Source of the DNA: Cinnamomum chago
Lineage: Eukaryota > Streptophyta > Magnoliopsida > Laurales > Lauraceae
DNA: 64,000 nt
Reading direction: 5' to 3'
Assembly (NCBI GenBank): GCA_038049695.1
Contig: CP142452.1
Location: 52,038,501-52,102,500 of the forward strand
The notes under the pieces are model-generated. The model saw nothing but the letters and a program-made list of their open reading frames with translations, did not search any database and was not told where the DNA came from. Below, piece after piece: positions 1-11,660 of the stretch. The translations under genes were made by a program, and so were the position numbers. Each line of letters opens with the position of its first letter. The stretch's first letter is position 1.

Positions 1-229
1 CTACTCCTACATGCAATTTCTTGAAAAAAAAAAACTTACTTGAAGCCATGGAGGAAGAAGAAGAAAAGCTTGAAGATCTTTGAAGAAAAGAAGGTCTTGG
101 AGCTCTCTTGAAGACTTTTGCAAAAAGAAAGCAATAAGAGCAAGAGATCCCACCTCCCTTGCTTTTATAGAAGAGAGCAAACCAAAAGAGGAATGAGGAG
201 AAAAGTAAGGAGGTAAGTGCTAAAAATTG

Positions 230-470
230 GCAACCTTCCCAAAAGAAAAGGAAACTTGGGATATTCTCTCCCAAAACAAAGATTCCTTGACAAATTCTCT
301 CCAAAAAGAAAGGGAATGATAGATATTCTCTCCCAAAGAAAGATATTTTGAGAGAATCTCTCCCAAAATCAAGGAAACTTGAGAAAATCTCTCAAAGTAA
401 GGATATTTTTAGATATTCTCCACCCAAAGGAGATATTTTTAGATATTCTCTACAAAAACGACACCATGTG
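230..470. repeat. A-rich imperfect short repeats
   Basis: Diverged copies of a unit containing GATATTCTCTCCCAAA recur several times, alternating with AAGGAAACTTGAG-like spacers. No credible reading frame runs through it. The flanking bases 1-229 are purine-rich (GAAGAAGAAG) and show no gene. It looks like low-complexity DNA inside an old retroelement, but no terminal structure ties it to a family. Confidence 0.5.
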
Positions 471-799
471 AGATCTAAGCCATCTTTCAAAGCTTAAGGT
501 CCCATGGGTTAGCCCATATGAGCCAGGTTTGACCACCTAGGCACTAATAGTGGCTTTTAGTCAAAATTCCTCTTACCAAGAGCATACAAAAAAAAAAAAA
601 AGAAAAGGTTCCATGCCTCTTTTGAGTTGATTGGGCCATACAAAAATTTCAAGCCTCATGAGCTTCCAAAATCCAAACCATTCCACCTCATGAACCAAAT
701 TAAGCCAAAACCTTGAAATTGACATTCTTCAAAAAATCCAAAACCACTCCAATGGACTCAAAAAAAAATTGTCCCAAAGAGTAACCAAAAAACCAAACC

Positions 800-1040
800 A
801 TGGTCCCCTAACTTGCCACATACAGCTTGTTAGGTCAGAAGGCCAACCAAAAACCCACTTTCGGTCCCCTAACTTGTCACATACAGCTTGTTAGGTCACA
901 AGGCCAAAATCAAAAAACCAAAAACCCGACCCCCTAACCTGCCACATACAGCTTGTTAGGTCACAAGGTCAAAAACAAAAAAAAAATCCTACTTGACCGC
1001 CTGATGCGCCACATAAAGCCTTTAGGTTCACAAGGTCAAA
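800..1040. repeat. Four tandem copies of a ~63-bp repeat
   Basis: The core CCTAACTTGCCACATACAGC followed by TTGTTAGGTCACAAGGCCAA appears at about 806, 868, 930 and, more diverged, 990. Spacing is about 60-63 bp. Tandem blocks of this kind are often found near the 3' end of Tat-lineage Ty3/gypsy elements, but no coding domain is present to confirm that. Bases 471-799 and 1041-1449 hold related A/C-rich sequence without a gene. Confidence 0.6.
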
Positions 1041-1449
1041 AGGGAAAATCCAAAACCCAAAAAAAAATCCAAAACCCAAAATCCAAATCCCAAATGTCAA
1101 TTCTCAAAACTTTGCCTTGAAATGGTACGTGATCCCTCCCACTACCATAAAATCCCCTGGAAGCTCAAAAGGCTACTCTATAAAAATAAAAAAAAATGCT
1201 CAAAGACTCTTGGTCAAATCAGAAGCACTTCTTCAAGATTCTCTTCGAGGCACATCGACTGCAAAAGCCATCGTCGTTGTACCTCGATGGGGCATTTGTT
1301 GACACAAAAAATGTCACTTTGCCTCTTCACACCAAAAGCTACATGGAGCCGCATCCTACCCCAAATAGGCAGGCGCCACTTCAAGCATCAGATCTTGTCA
1401 GAATCAAACAAAAACTGCAAGGTCATTCAAAACAGCCAAAAGAGAGGTG

Positions 1450-2110
1450 CATATGAAGTTTCGGGCCATTCCGACATCATTTGGCCTAGCTTCACTTCTC
1501 CAACAGCTAAGCAGCAGCTCCCGGCGGCGACAGTGTCGAAGACCCCAAATCTTCAATCAGAGCCTACGGATGGTCTCAAAATACCTCCGAAAGGCTACAT
1601 GTCAAGTTTCAAGTCAAACCGACACCGTTTGACCCTCCATCAACTCTCGAGCAGCAAAATCAAGCCCTTAGGTAGCGAGAATTACTGAGGTCGTCACTCA
1701 TCAAACAGAGCACATGGGCGGCTTCTACATACCTCCAAAGGGCTGCACATCAAATTTCAGGACATTCCGATGACGTTTGACCCAGTTTCGATGCTCGGAA
1801 ACAAAATCAACCCTACCAGCGGTGGAGCACCCCGGGACCATGGCACCCAATTCGGAACTTGTGGATCATCTCAAAATGACTCCAATAGGCTCCCCGTCGA
1901 ATTTCAGGTCAATCGGACATCGTTTGACCAGAAGTCAAAGCTCGGCATTTCCCTCGTGGTGAAATCAAAGTCAAGCATTTGCAGGACCCCAAGCGGCTTC
2001 AAAACCTGAACAAAAGCCTATGGTTGGTCTCGTCTACTGTTCAAGAAGCTACACGTCGAATTTCAGGTCATTCCGACATCGTTTGACCTAGTTTCGACGC
2101 TTGACAAAAA
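1450..2110 (+). repeat. Five diverged ~150-bp tandem repeats
   Basis: A block resembling TTTCAGGTCATTCCGACATC followed by GTTTGACC recurs near 1460, 1605, 1755, 1905 and 2060, i.e. every 145-158 bp. Copies differ by many substitutions, so the array is old. The short open frames here are by-products of the repeat. The block precedes an LTR-like stretch, which is the order known for Tat-type Ty3 elements (tandem repeats before the 3' LTR); that link is inference. Confidence 0.55.
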
Positions 2111-3960
2111 ATCGGGAGTTCTCCACAGCAAAGTCTTCGGCTTTTTAGAAAATGGGAAAGTTTGCAATCCGATTTGCACGGCTTCCCGTCAGTTTCTCTT
2201 GAGGGAAATTCAGCCAATAAAAGAGAGGAAATTCCAAGAAAAATGCAGGAGAAAACAGAAGCGAAAAACGACGAAAAACGAAGAAGAAAAGGCGACCGGA
2301 AGGCGGCCGACCATGGGGCACAAACCCCATGGTCGCCGGCGACCATGCACCCATGGAGGTCCGGGCCGCCGGACCTCGCCCAAAAACCCCGTTTTTCGGG
2401 TATCTTTCGCGTCCCGAGTTTATTGGCCCCTGTGATTTTTCCAAATTCTGATTTTTTGAGCATGAAATACGTCGATCTTCGTCGACATCGTGGATCCGCC
2501 GCCGGAATCATGGAATCATCATCCGACACCTCAAAATTGTCAACCGACCGATCAAGAAAATACACTTTCTGCCCGACCGATCGAGAAATCGACTGGACAG
2601 ATATCGTCGGCTTGTTGATATTAATCGAAGTCTGAAATTGCATGATCATCCGATGTCGATCAACATGAAGATCCATCGATGATCATCGCCAAAAGAATTC
2701 CAAAGGACGCGGCGCGGCCCGTGACTCTTCAAGCGACCGGGAGACCATTTAATGTTGTTAATTGACTTGTTTATGGCAACTTATTACAGTCATTAACTCA
2801 TTATCTTGGACGGCCCAATCAAAAGCAAGCGAAGGGGAGTTACAAATCCAAGTATTCATGGCATTAAAACCATGAAACTCCCCTCATTATGGAGATTAAA
2901 GGCAACTAAATGCCCATTATCCTCCACCGGCCAATCAAATTCAAGGAAAAAGGAGTTACCAAATCAAGAAATTAAAAACTTGTAACTCCTCCCATCATGA
3001 GCATTAATACCATAAATGCTCATAAACTCTCCTAAATGGCTACCAAATGCCTATAAATAGGAGGCCATTCCAAGGAAAAGGGGCCAGGGAAAAATTATCC
3101 AAAAACTCTCCGAAAAATCCAAGAAAAATCCAGAACCTCTGCAACAAACTCTCCTCTATTGAAGAAAACTCTGCTGCAACAAGCACTACAAGGTGATCAA
3201 AGCCCCTTGGGGGGGCCACCCCCCCCCCCCCCAAGGCCACCTCTCCTTCTATCCAACATGGCTAGATGCGGCTTTTCAGCCCGTCTACTCAGCTTTTTAC
3301 CGGATAAAGGACCTTACCTTGGTCCTTATCCTCTAAAAATCTGAGGTTGGAGCCAAGCCAAGAAATCAAGCATCAAAGTTCTCATCTGAAGGACGATGGC
3401 GGAGTCCATACATGACTCGCGACCGTCGATCTGAACGGGTCCCCCCACAATCGCATGAAAAGTTAGATTCCATTTCTTTCTTTTCTATTGTATTGTATTT
3501 TTTCTTAAAGAGGCACAAAATTCACATTTCTTGTCTTTTCATTATTGATGAGATTTGTAAACCGCCTTTCACGGCAAACAAAGAAAATCGCCTCTCACGG
3601 CATTCAAAACAAACTTGTCTCTTTTCTTTAAAATATGTATGCAATGGAAAGTTAGGAAAAAGTTGATTTCCTTTCTACTTGTGAAGGTGAATCTCCGGAT
3701 CACTACTCTAAATTCCAAGTAGAAAAGAAAATCTGGCATACCCACAAAATGTTGATACCCGCCTTTCTTTCTTCCCTCTCCCTCCTTCCGGACCCCGACA
3801 GACCCGGGGCGGATGGCAGCGGAGGAGGAACGGAGGGGCGCGGTCCATCAATGAACCCACCCTAGCTTCGTACAATGGCAAGTATAGACCTAAGGTTTCA
3901 ATATCAATGCTCCAAAGACCCATTTTGGTTGCAAACCTCCATGGATTCACCAAATAGATC
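2111..3960 (+). mobile_element. LTR-like stretch, unclassified
   Basis: No protein domain is seen. A good TATA box (CTATAAATAG, 3051-3060) is preceded by AT-rich sequence and followed by a leader-like stretch that includes a C-run hairpin. Two direct near-repeats with CATTAA...CTCCC (about 2820-2890 and 2930-3010) lie upstream. This arrangement resembles an LTR U3/R region, and the tandem repeats just before it support that. I could not find both ends, a TSD or a primer site, so the limits are approximate and the family is unknown. Confidence 0.3.
3203..3237. repeat. G-run/C-run inverted repeat
   Basis: CCTTGGGGGGG is followed after two bases by a run of 14 C and AAGG, forming a near-perfect hairpin with a long G:C stem just downstream of the TATA-like site at 3051. 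Homopolymer length may be unreliable. Confidence 0.6.
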
Positions 3961-4655
3961 GCGTGGGTTTAGATTTGGGCATAACCTATCTTGAGGGCGT
4001 AGATTATCTTAGATCTAAACTTCACATACATTTAAGCACCATTACATGAACAATAGTCAAAACTACAAGGATTAAATACCAAAGCTAAATATAGCATTAA
4101 TTGACAAATCTAAAAAATGGATAGCATTCACATCATGTAATCAAAGCATTTAATATAAAACCCTAGAATCTATACATCACCAAAAGCACATGACTAGGGC
4201 TTCGTCATAACCCTTAGATAAAGAGTTAGTTACTCAAGGAGAGAGATCAATGAAGAACCCTCAATAAAATCTCCATTGAAGCTCCTTCAAATACCTCCAA
4301 AACCTAGCATCCGGTTGCCTCTCTCAAGTCTGAATACCCTAAAACAAGTTCTTGGGTTACTTAAATAGTTTTTTCTTCAAATCGTGGAAAGAAAAAAAAG
4401 TCACCCCGTAACTGGTGTCCAAACGCTAGAAGGCAGCAGCGTTGATATGTCTTATAGGAATTGGCATCCGGACGCTAGCGACCAAAATTCCCAGTCTACT
4501 CTATGTTAAGGCCATCTCCCTCCAATTAGCTCAAACTTCACTCCCTTCACCTAAAACACATGCAAACATGAAAATATCACAAATAAGGTCACATAACATC
4601 ATCCAAGGCATAACAAAGTCATCATTGAGGGGCCTAAATGGTACATCTCATCACA
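3961..4655 (-). mobile_element. Probable 3' LTR of a minus-strand Ty3 element
   Basis: Read on the minus strand, a polypurine tract (GTTAGGGGGTG) is followed by TGTGATGAGATGTACC, a plausible LTR start. Before the tract, across the inserted LTR, minus-strand sequence at 10951-10980 reads TTTGCTCGAGGAGTAGCAAA, a motif I recall at the 3' end of Athila/Tat-type Ty3 elements. The other end of this LTR is not located; 3961 is only a working limit. A short GC-rich palindromic pair (CCAAACGCTAG, CCGGACGCTAGCG) sits at 4416-4486. No coding domain is visible. Confidence 0.35.
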
Positions 4656-4668
4656 CCCCCTAACTCAT
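4653..4668 (-). other. Polypurine tract (minus strand)
   Basis: Minus-strand TATGAGTTAGGGGGTG directly precedes a TG start. It fits a plus-strand priming site for the element whose internal part continues at 10951-11660. Confidence 0.45.
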
Positions 4669-5071
4669 ACTGTAAGACCTCGTCCCGAGTGACCTCGATT
4701 AGTATTTAGTAAGCGGTGTTTTAGTTCTAAGCGTGTTTAGTGTGTTTTGGGTAAGTTGGGAATAAAATAACTTATGTTATAGCTTTGGGGAATTTTGATT
4801 GCCTTTGTGACTAGTGGGCCCTTTGGGGGTTCCTTTTATGACTTTGTGTTTACTTGAGGGATTATCTGAAATTCTTGTGTTTTATTGTTTTAATCCCATT
4901 TTATTTATCTCATTAGTCCCTACAACTTTTATGTTGATCCAGTGCCCGTTCGAGTCTCCAAAACCTGACTTTCCTAGCATGGAGGCAAAACAATCATTGT
5001 ACACTAAATCTGTACCCAAAATTTGATATCACCGAAACCCGTGAAACATATACTTTTTGGAAACTATATAT

Positions 5072-5102
5072 TTCGATGATCACTTTTCTCTTCTTCATCA
5101 AA
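5072..5102 (+). repeat. U3 inverted repeat, family A1
   Basis: TTCGATGA pairs with TCATCAAA across a 15-base loop. The same place in other copies carries TTCGACGA/TCGTCGAA, so both arms changed together. Confidence 0.6.
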
Positions 5103-6022
5103 TTCATCTAAAGTCCCGAAAACAATGATTTCAGCCCACAAAGGATTCTAGTGGTGGGACCCAACTCCATCTTCTATAAAAAAAGAACTCTCTTCTCCCT
5201 TTCCCCTTTTCTAGCTCAACTCCAATCTTCACCTAAGGTTTCCTTTTCTTCATTCTTCTCTTGCTTTCCATCACCAAATCCACTACTAACCTTGCACAAA
5301 TTGAGAAATAGATATCCCCATCTTCTTCCTCAACACCATAGCTCTCCATTGATACCATTTTTGGAAAAGACCTCCCATTCCAAGACTCTCTTTGAGCTCT
5401 CCTTGCCTATTTGGAGAACCTTCAAGTAAGCAATCCTCCCCATTTCTTAGATTTGTGTTCCTATGGCCTTGAAGAGGCTCCATTTTCATTATTGTAAGGT
5501 TTCCCTTTATATTTCTTGTTTTGACCCATTTAGGGTTTGTTTTTGGGGATTTTGGCTCATAGCTTGGATTCTAGGCTTGGAGGAGTGTTCGAGCTTGTTA
5601 TTGATTAGCTTGGACCCAAGGTAAGTGGATGACTTGATTTTTATGAGTTTTCAATGGTTTTATAAGAAATGTAGTTGATTTTATTGTGTTTCCCATACAT
5701 GCTCATTTATTGCTTTGACTCGAAATGAATACTCATATAGAGCCTTGAGAGTGCATTTATTGTCATAGAAATGTATTGGTTCATGTCATTCAATTTTCTC
5801 TTATTTTATCTCAAATGTGCTCTTGTGTGTAGTGGTTTCCTTCCCTTATTTCTTTGTATTTGTATGTGATATTGTTGGAGGAAGATGGAATGGATGCTGT
5901 AGGAGATTTGATGTTGATTTGGATGGAGTTTTGGAACTCCTCATTTGGTGTTTAAAGGAGGTTGTAGAAGGAAGAGAAAGAGAGGAGAAGAACTGTCCTG
6001 GAACCAGTTTCTGGATAGTTCG

Positions 6023-9000
6023 TGTCGCGACCCCGGACCGGGCCCCCATGAAGAAACTGATCCGGAGTCGGGACATTGGTTGTGATGATGATCATGATGA
6101 TGAATAACCACAACATCACCTAAAAATGATAACTTACATACATTTAATTTCCGACAGGTGTCCGCGGTGAGGATATCACAACCATAAATGAACATTTCTA
6201 TAAAGTGCGGAAGCATGTAGCAAATCAAATAGTCAGACTATCTATAGACGTGAAAGCATAATCATCAAGTATCAAAACTGTATCAGAAAGAGCAATGATC
6301 TAAAGCATGTTACCCAAAGTGAGTTGAAGTTTATACAAATATCACTTATTTACATTCTCCAAAATTAGAGGCCAACAAAGGCCAATATAAACAAAACAAT
6401 AACCCAATGAATGTTTAAATAGTTCCCCTCAAAATGTTACGCCTCTCTTAGCAACCCGATGTCTACATGACATCGTCAGCGCGCCACTCGACTAGAAGTT
6501 GCGGCTCACCTACCGCCTCCTCTGGCTCCTCCTCAAGGAAACCGGCAACGGGACTTGAGTACCAAAGCAAATGGGTCAGACACGACGGTCTGGGAAGAGA
6601 ATGAGAAGATACAACAACATATAATAATAAAGGGAATACCTTGAAAAGCATAGAAATCTGTTTAAACAAGAACTCTCATAGAGTAGATAAATCACTTGTT
6701 AGAAAACAGGTAAATAAGGTAAAACCATAAAGGTAACCAAGGAATCGGGAACTAACAAGATGGCAATCACATAAAGCTAAGTCCTCTATCACTAAAGTGA
6801 CAACAGTATAACGGGACGTTGATCTCAGTCACTCAAGGTGAGGAGATTCAACGCAAATCATATATACAATAAAAATATACGGGACGGGACCACGGTAGCT
6901 AACCGGGTATCGGGACGGGACCACGGTAATAGACCGGGTATCGGGATCCAAACTGTAGCTGGCGGGACAAGAGAGGGATCTCCAAGTCGGTGGATCAAAC
7001 CGACAAGGTATCCAAGCTTAGTGATGCCAACTCATAGGTCAAATAACAAATCGAGACATATGCAAGTAAATCAAGTACAAATACATAAACAAACGGGCAA
7101 GACGGGGGTGCTCAAGGGCACACTGTCATATCATGTGGTGCAATGCACTTCAAGACAAGTAACTATTTTAAGTGTAATTCAATACTTTCGGGAAAACAAG
7201 GCATGTAGTATAAATCTAGGGAACAATGAAATACTATAGAGCTTTTGAAATCTCAAGACAAGTATTGGGGTTCAAAACTAGTTCATGGTGAATAGGGACC
7301 CCCCCCGTATGTCGATTTGATAAAAATTTGGTACTCTTTGAGTTTGGGGACATTCCGGGCTCCTTATACACTTGAATTTTCAAAACTTCGAATGACATCT
7401 TCGTGATATGGTTTCTTTCTCAAATGGCCTCATACAATGCCTAGTGAATCTCCTTTGACTGACAAAGCTCAGCGCTCGAGCGAACCGGAGAGTTCGCTCG
7501 AGCGAGGAGCTCTCTGAAACCTGGAAAATTTCGGTCACCTGGCGGTCGGCCGCCGCTGGGATGGTCGGCTAGCCACTGGCTGACCGCGCAGCTGACCGCG
7601 GCAGGCTGCAAAAATACAGCTTACTGGAAAGCTAACCGCCAAGGTGCGGTTAGCTGGCGGTTAGCCGCCGCTGGGATGGGCGGCTAGCCGCTGGCTAACC
7701 GTGGGTTAACTGTGTTTTCAGGTGGAGAAGTGTGCTCTCTGAAAAAGCAACCGTGACATTTCGGCTAGCTGGCGGTTAGCCGCCAGTCACCAGACGGCTA
7801 GCCGCCGGGTGACCGCTGGCTGATCGCCAGGTGTGGGAAACACCCACTGTGTTCAGATTTGAGCCCTTTCTCCTCCTCAAAACCATTCTCCCCACTTCCA
7901 CTTAGTCCCTGCAATTAAACTGAGCTAGGAGCTCTTCCAATGCCTCTATCTCTACTTCTCCAAAACCCCCGCGTGTGTTCATTCATCACCTCATTCTCCC
8001 ACATCAAGTCCAATACAAAGGAAGGAGGAAGGAAACCATTTCACAACATTCATTTAGGATATAACCAAAAGACAATAAATACTAAACCAACATGTTTACA
8101 AAACATTAAATGACTTAGCCAAGATGCATTCATTTCAACAATCAATGCAAGCCCATAAATATGAGTGAAATGACAAGTCAACCACATTCCTCATGAAATC
8201 CATTGAAAGCTCATAAAAACCAAATCATCCACTTGCCTTGTGTCTTCAATTCAAGAAATCAAACTCCTACACTCTTCCAAGCCAAAGATCCAAGCTATAA
8301 CAAAAACCCCAAATCAAACCCTAAAATGGGTCAAAACAAGAAATAGGTAGGGAAACCTTACAATAATGGAAATGAAGCTTCTCTAAGGCTAGAAGAATGC
8401 AAATCTAGAAGAAGGGAAGGATTACATACTTGTAAGGTCCTCTAATGGCAAGAGTAAACTCAATGAAGATCTTGGAATGGAGGGTTTTCTTCACAAATGG
8501 TATCAATAGAGAGCCACGTGAAGAGGAAGAAGAAGATGATCTCCATTTCTCGATTGATGCAAGTTTGGTGTGGATTGGAGGTGGAGAGAGCAAGAGGAAG
8601 AAGAAAAGTTGCCAAAAGCAAACCCTAGGTTCTTTTTGTGCTGGAAAAAGGGAATGGGAAGAGAAAGGTTCACCTTAAAAACAAGTAGGGAGTGGGCTCC
8701 ACCACCAACAAATCTAATTGGGCTGAAATCATCTCTTTCGGGACTTCTAATGAATTCGACGAAGAAGAAAGAAATGATCGCCGAAATATCTAGTTTCCAA
8801 AAAGTATATGTTTCACGGGTTTCGGGAATATCAAGTTTTGGGTACAGATTTAGTGTAAAAAAATTGTTTTGCCCCTCAAGGCTATGAAATCGGGTCTCAA
8901 GATCTCAAATGGACACGGGTCCAACAAGAAAGTTGTATGTAATAACAATACCAATAAAACGAGATTAAAACCATGAATGCAAAAATCTCCGATAAATCCC

Positions 9001-9187
9001 CAAACATGTGCAATGTCATGAAAAGGAACCCCCAAAGGGCCCTACTAGTTACCAAAGCATTCAAAGTAACCCAAAACTAGAATCAAAGCTATTCCAAGCC
9101 CAACTTAGCCAAAATCACTAATCAAGTTTAGCACTAACACGCAACTTAATTAGCACTAATCGGGTTCACTCGGGTCGGGGTCTTACA
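6023..9187 (-). mobile_element. Solo LTR, family A (copy A2)
   Basis: On the minus strand it runs from TGTAAGACCCCGACCCGAGT (9187) to GGTCGCGACA (6023), 3165 bp. The TSD GTTCG is present at 6018-6022 and 9188-9192. It lies inside copy A1 in the opposite direction, at the edge of A1's own palindromic array. It has no internal coding region. Donor-like ACAAG|GCAAGTGG is at 8237|8236 on the minus strand; the acceptor region lies near 6555. After the acceptor a minus-strand frame to 6463 encodes an acidic tail ending VEWRADDVM. A second small frame, 8405-8593 minus, is shared with other copies. It is an old, non-functional copy. Confidence 0.88.
7470..7835 (-). repeat. Palindromic short-repeat array in A2
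   Basis: CGCTCGAGCGAA units (7472-7508) are followed by many GCGGTTAGCCGCC / GGCTAGCCGC units. These are self-complementary and GC/CpG-rich in an otherwise AT-rich LTR. The array is about 1.35-1.72 kb from the LTR's 5' end. Confidence 0.75.
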
Positions 9188-9192
9188 GTTCG

Positions 9193-9476
9193 CTCGAGCA
9201 AACTTGAAAGGTCGCTCGAGCGAGGTGTACAGAAAAGGGTTCGTGCCATTCCAGTGGACAATTCGCTCGAGCGGACCCCTTTGTCGTTCGAGCGAACCCT
9301 CCCGAAACTCGTTCCAGAGAGTGGTTAGTTCGAGCGAACCGAACTTTCGTTCGAGCCAACCTGATGCTGGTTGAGTTCGCTCAGTGACCTCAATTTCGCT
9401 CGAGCAAACCCACCCAGAAGACCATTCCAGAGACCACCTCGCTCGAGCGAACTCTCCGGTTCGCTCGAGCGATGTG
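9193..9476 (+). repeat. Palindromic short-repeat array in A1
   Basis: At least eight units match the perfect 16-base palindrome GTTCGCTCGAGCGAAC or near variants, spaced by unrelated 15-40 bp. The first unit forms the target site of copy A2. Offset in the LTR, ignoring A2, is about 1.35-1.64 kb. Confidence 0.8.
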
Positions 9477-10950
9477 CTCTGTCGGTCAAGGGCTATGTTT
9501 GGGACAATGATGAATTGTTTAAACATTTTGGGAATATTCATTGAGAACCCCTTTATGTCAGGGAGATTTACTAGGCAATGTATGAGGCCATTTGAGAAAG
9601 AAACCACATCACGAAGATTTCATTTGAAGTTTTGAGAATCCTAAGGTCCATAAGGAGCCCGGAATGTCCCCAAACTCAAAGGGTACCAAGTTGTTATTAA
9701 ATCGACATACGAGACCCCTATTCACCTTAAACAAATCTTGAACCCCGATACTTGTCTTGAGGTTTCGAAAGTTCATCTGTATTTCATTATTCCCGAATTT
9801 CTTATGCATTCCCGAAAATATTGAAATTGAAATTGTAGCATTTTGCTAATCCCGACAAGCTTTCCTCGATTGATATAACAGTTGTGCCTTTGAGCACGCC
9901 TGTCCCGCCTGTTTATTTACTTGCACTTGATGTATTTTACACATGTCTTGATTTTTTGTTATTTGACCTATGCGTTGGCACCACTAAGCTTGGATAACCT
10001 TGCAGTTTGATCCACTGACTTGGAGATCCCCCTCTTGTCCCGCCAGTTGCAGTTTGGTTCTCGCTACCCGGTTATTTCCGTGGTCTTGTCCCGATACCCC
10101 GGATTGCTACCGTGGTTCCCGATGCCCGGCTCGCTACCGTGGTCATGTCCTGTATATTATATGTATATGTATATATATTTCGTTGTTTCTCCTCACATTG
10201 TGTGACTGAGATCAACGCCTTGATATTGCTCTGGTTGCCATCTTGCTTGTTTCCCGATTCCTTGGTTACCTTTACATGTTTTACAACGCATACTTGTATT
10301 TGAATAAATGATTTATCTCTTTTATGGAAATTGTTATTTAAACAGGTTTTAAATGCTTTTGAAGGTAAATTCATTTATTATTATATTGTTATGTCTCTTC
10401 ACCCATTTGCCAAACAGTCATGTTTGACCCACTCTTTGGTACTCAGGTCCGGACATTGTCTATCCTGAGGCGGAGCTTGAGGACGCGGTCGGTGAACAGC
10501 AACGCCTAGTTGAGTGACATGCTAATGATGTCGTTTAGACATTTGATTGCTTTGAGAGACGTAACATTTTGGGAACATTTAACCATTCTTTTGGGGATTG
10601 GTATTTTGTTTATATTGACCTTTGTTGGCCTCTATTTTTGGGAATGTAACTAAATGATCTTTTGTGTAAACTTTAATCTTTCTTTTGGGAAAGCACTTAT
10701 GATCATTGCTCATTCTGATACTTGGTTTATATAAATGTGTTTTTATCTTGTAATTAGAATTGAATTGTGAATGTTTGATTTGCTACACGCGTCCACACTT
10801 AACAGAAATATTTATGTTATTGTGATATCCTCACTGCGGACACATGTGGGAAATTAAATAAATGTACGGTATTAAACTAAATATGTACACACATATTATG
10901 AGTCCCGATCCCAGATTAGGACCTTGGTAACCCGGTTCGGGGTCGCAACA

Positions 10951-11660
10951 CATACTTTGCTACTCCTCGAGCAAAGCTAAAAAAAAGGATTAAACTAAGG
11001 TCATTTCCATAGGGATCACGGCTGCACTAAGCATGTACAACAAGCTTTTAAATCCCTAGAGAATGAGTTATAGTCTCATGAGGGGTTTGCAATGAATTTA
11101 CCGACAAAACTACTTTGAAAAAAAAAAACTAAAGAAAAACACACAAAATCAAGGGAGGCTTTTCCAAAAGAATATTTACAACCACCAGATATTCTTGATT
11201 ATCGAAATTTTCACCGACAAGTCTCAATTTTGATTCACAAAGCCCATTTGTTGGTCAGAAATCCTTGAAATCATGTTGAATTGATTGTGCACGGTCAAAA
11301 ATGTGTATACATAGAAACATGTGAGCATCAAATGATCCACTAAATTTTTTTGTGAAAACGAATCTCTTTATTTTTTTTCTCAAAATTCTAGGCAACCTAA
11401 CCTCAGTAAAGAAGAACAATCTTCCTCTCAAGGCAACTCTGACGACTGTCAACAGAAAATCTAAAGCGATATTGGAGATTGTGGATAGATAAAGAAGAAA
11501 TGTGTGTGCGTATGGAAATTCTATTTCAACAACCCGAGATCCCGGGCTTTACACTAAGCTTCTGGTCTGTCTAGCCTTTAGACTACCAATACCCCTATTT
11601 ACAGAGAAATCACAGAACATGATCCTTTCTGGAGGGGAAGAAGATGATCAATAGCATCCT
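10951..11660 (-). other. Internal remnant of a minus-strand retroelement
   Basis: After the TSD of A1, the minus-strand motif TTTGCTCGAGGAGTAGCAAA links this stretch to the polypurine tract at 4653-4668. The remaining 600 bp are AT-rich with short open frames only (for example 11255-11452 minus). I recognise no protein domain. Confidence 0.35.

Larger units (their letters stand above)
4671..10950 (+). mobile_element. Solo LTR, family A (copy A1), split by copy A2
   Basis: Starts TGTAAGACC and ends GGGGTCGCAACA. The TSD CATAC is present at 4666-4670 and 10951-10955. Without the inserted copy A2 it is about 3.1 kb. A TATA box (TCTATAAAAA, 5173) lies about 500 bp in. No gag, pol or primer site lies between the ends, so I read it as a solo LTR left by LTR-LTR recombination. 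The parent family is not seen whole; similar internal layout to the chromovirus LTRs at 26328 and 32918 suggests Ty3/gypsy, Tekay/Del-like (inference). Donor-like CCCAAG|GTAAGTGG is at 5620|5621 and acceptor-like TACTCAG|G at 10446|10447. Confidence 0.85.

Noticed and set aside
800-1040. Regular repeats that might suggest a CRISPR array
   Set aside because: Units are diverged tandem copies without unique spacers, in plant DNA.
1122-1688. 188-codon open frame
   Set aside because: Lies in diverged tandem repeats, overlaps other frames of similar length and has no recognisable domain.
2068-2676. Opposed open frames of 202 and 157 codons
   Set aside because: GC-rich LTR-like sequence with frames open on both strands; no domain or conserved start.
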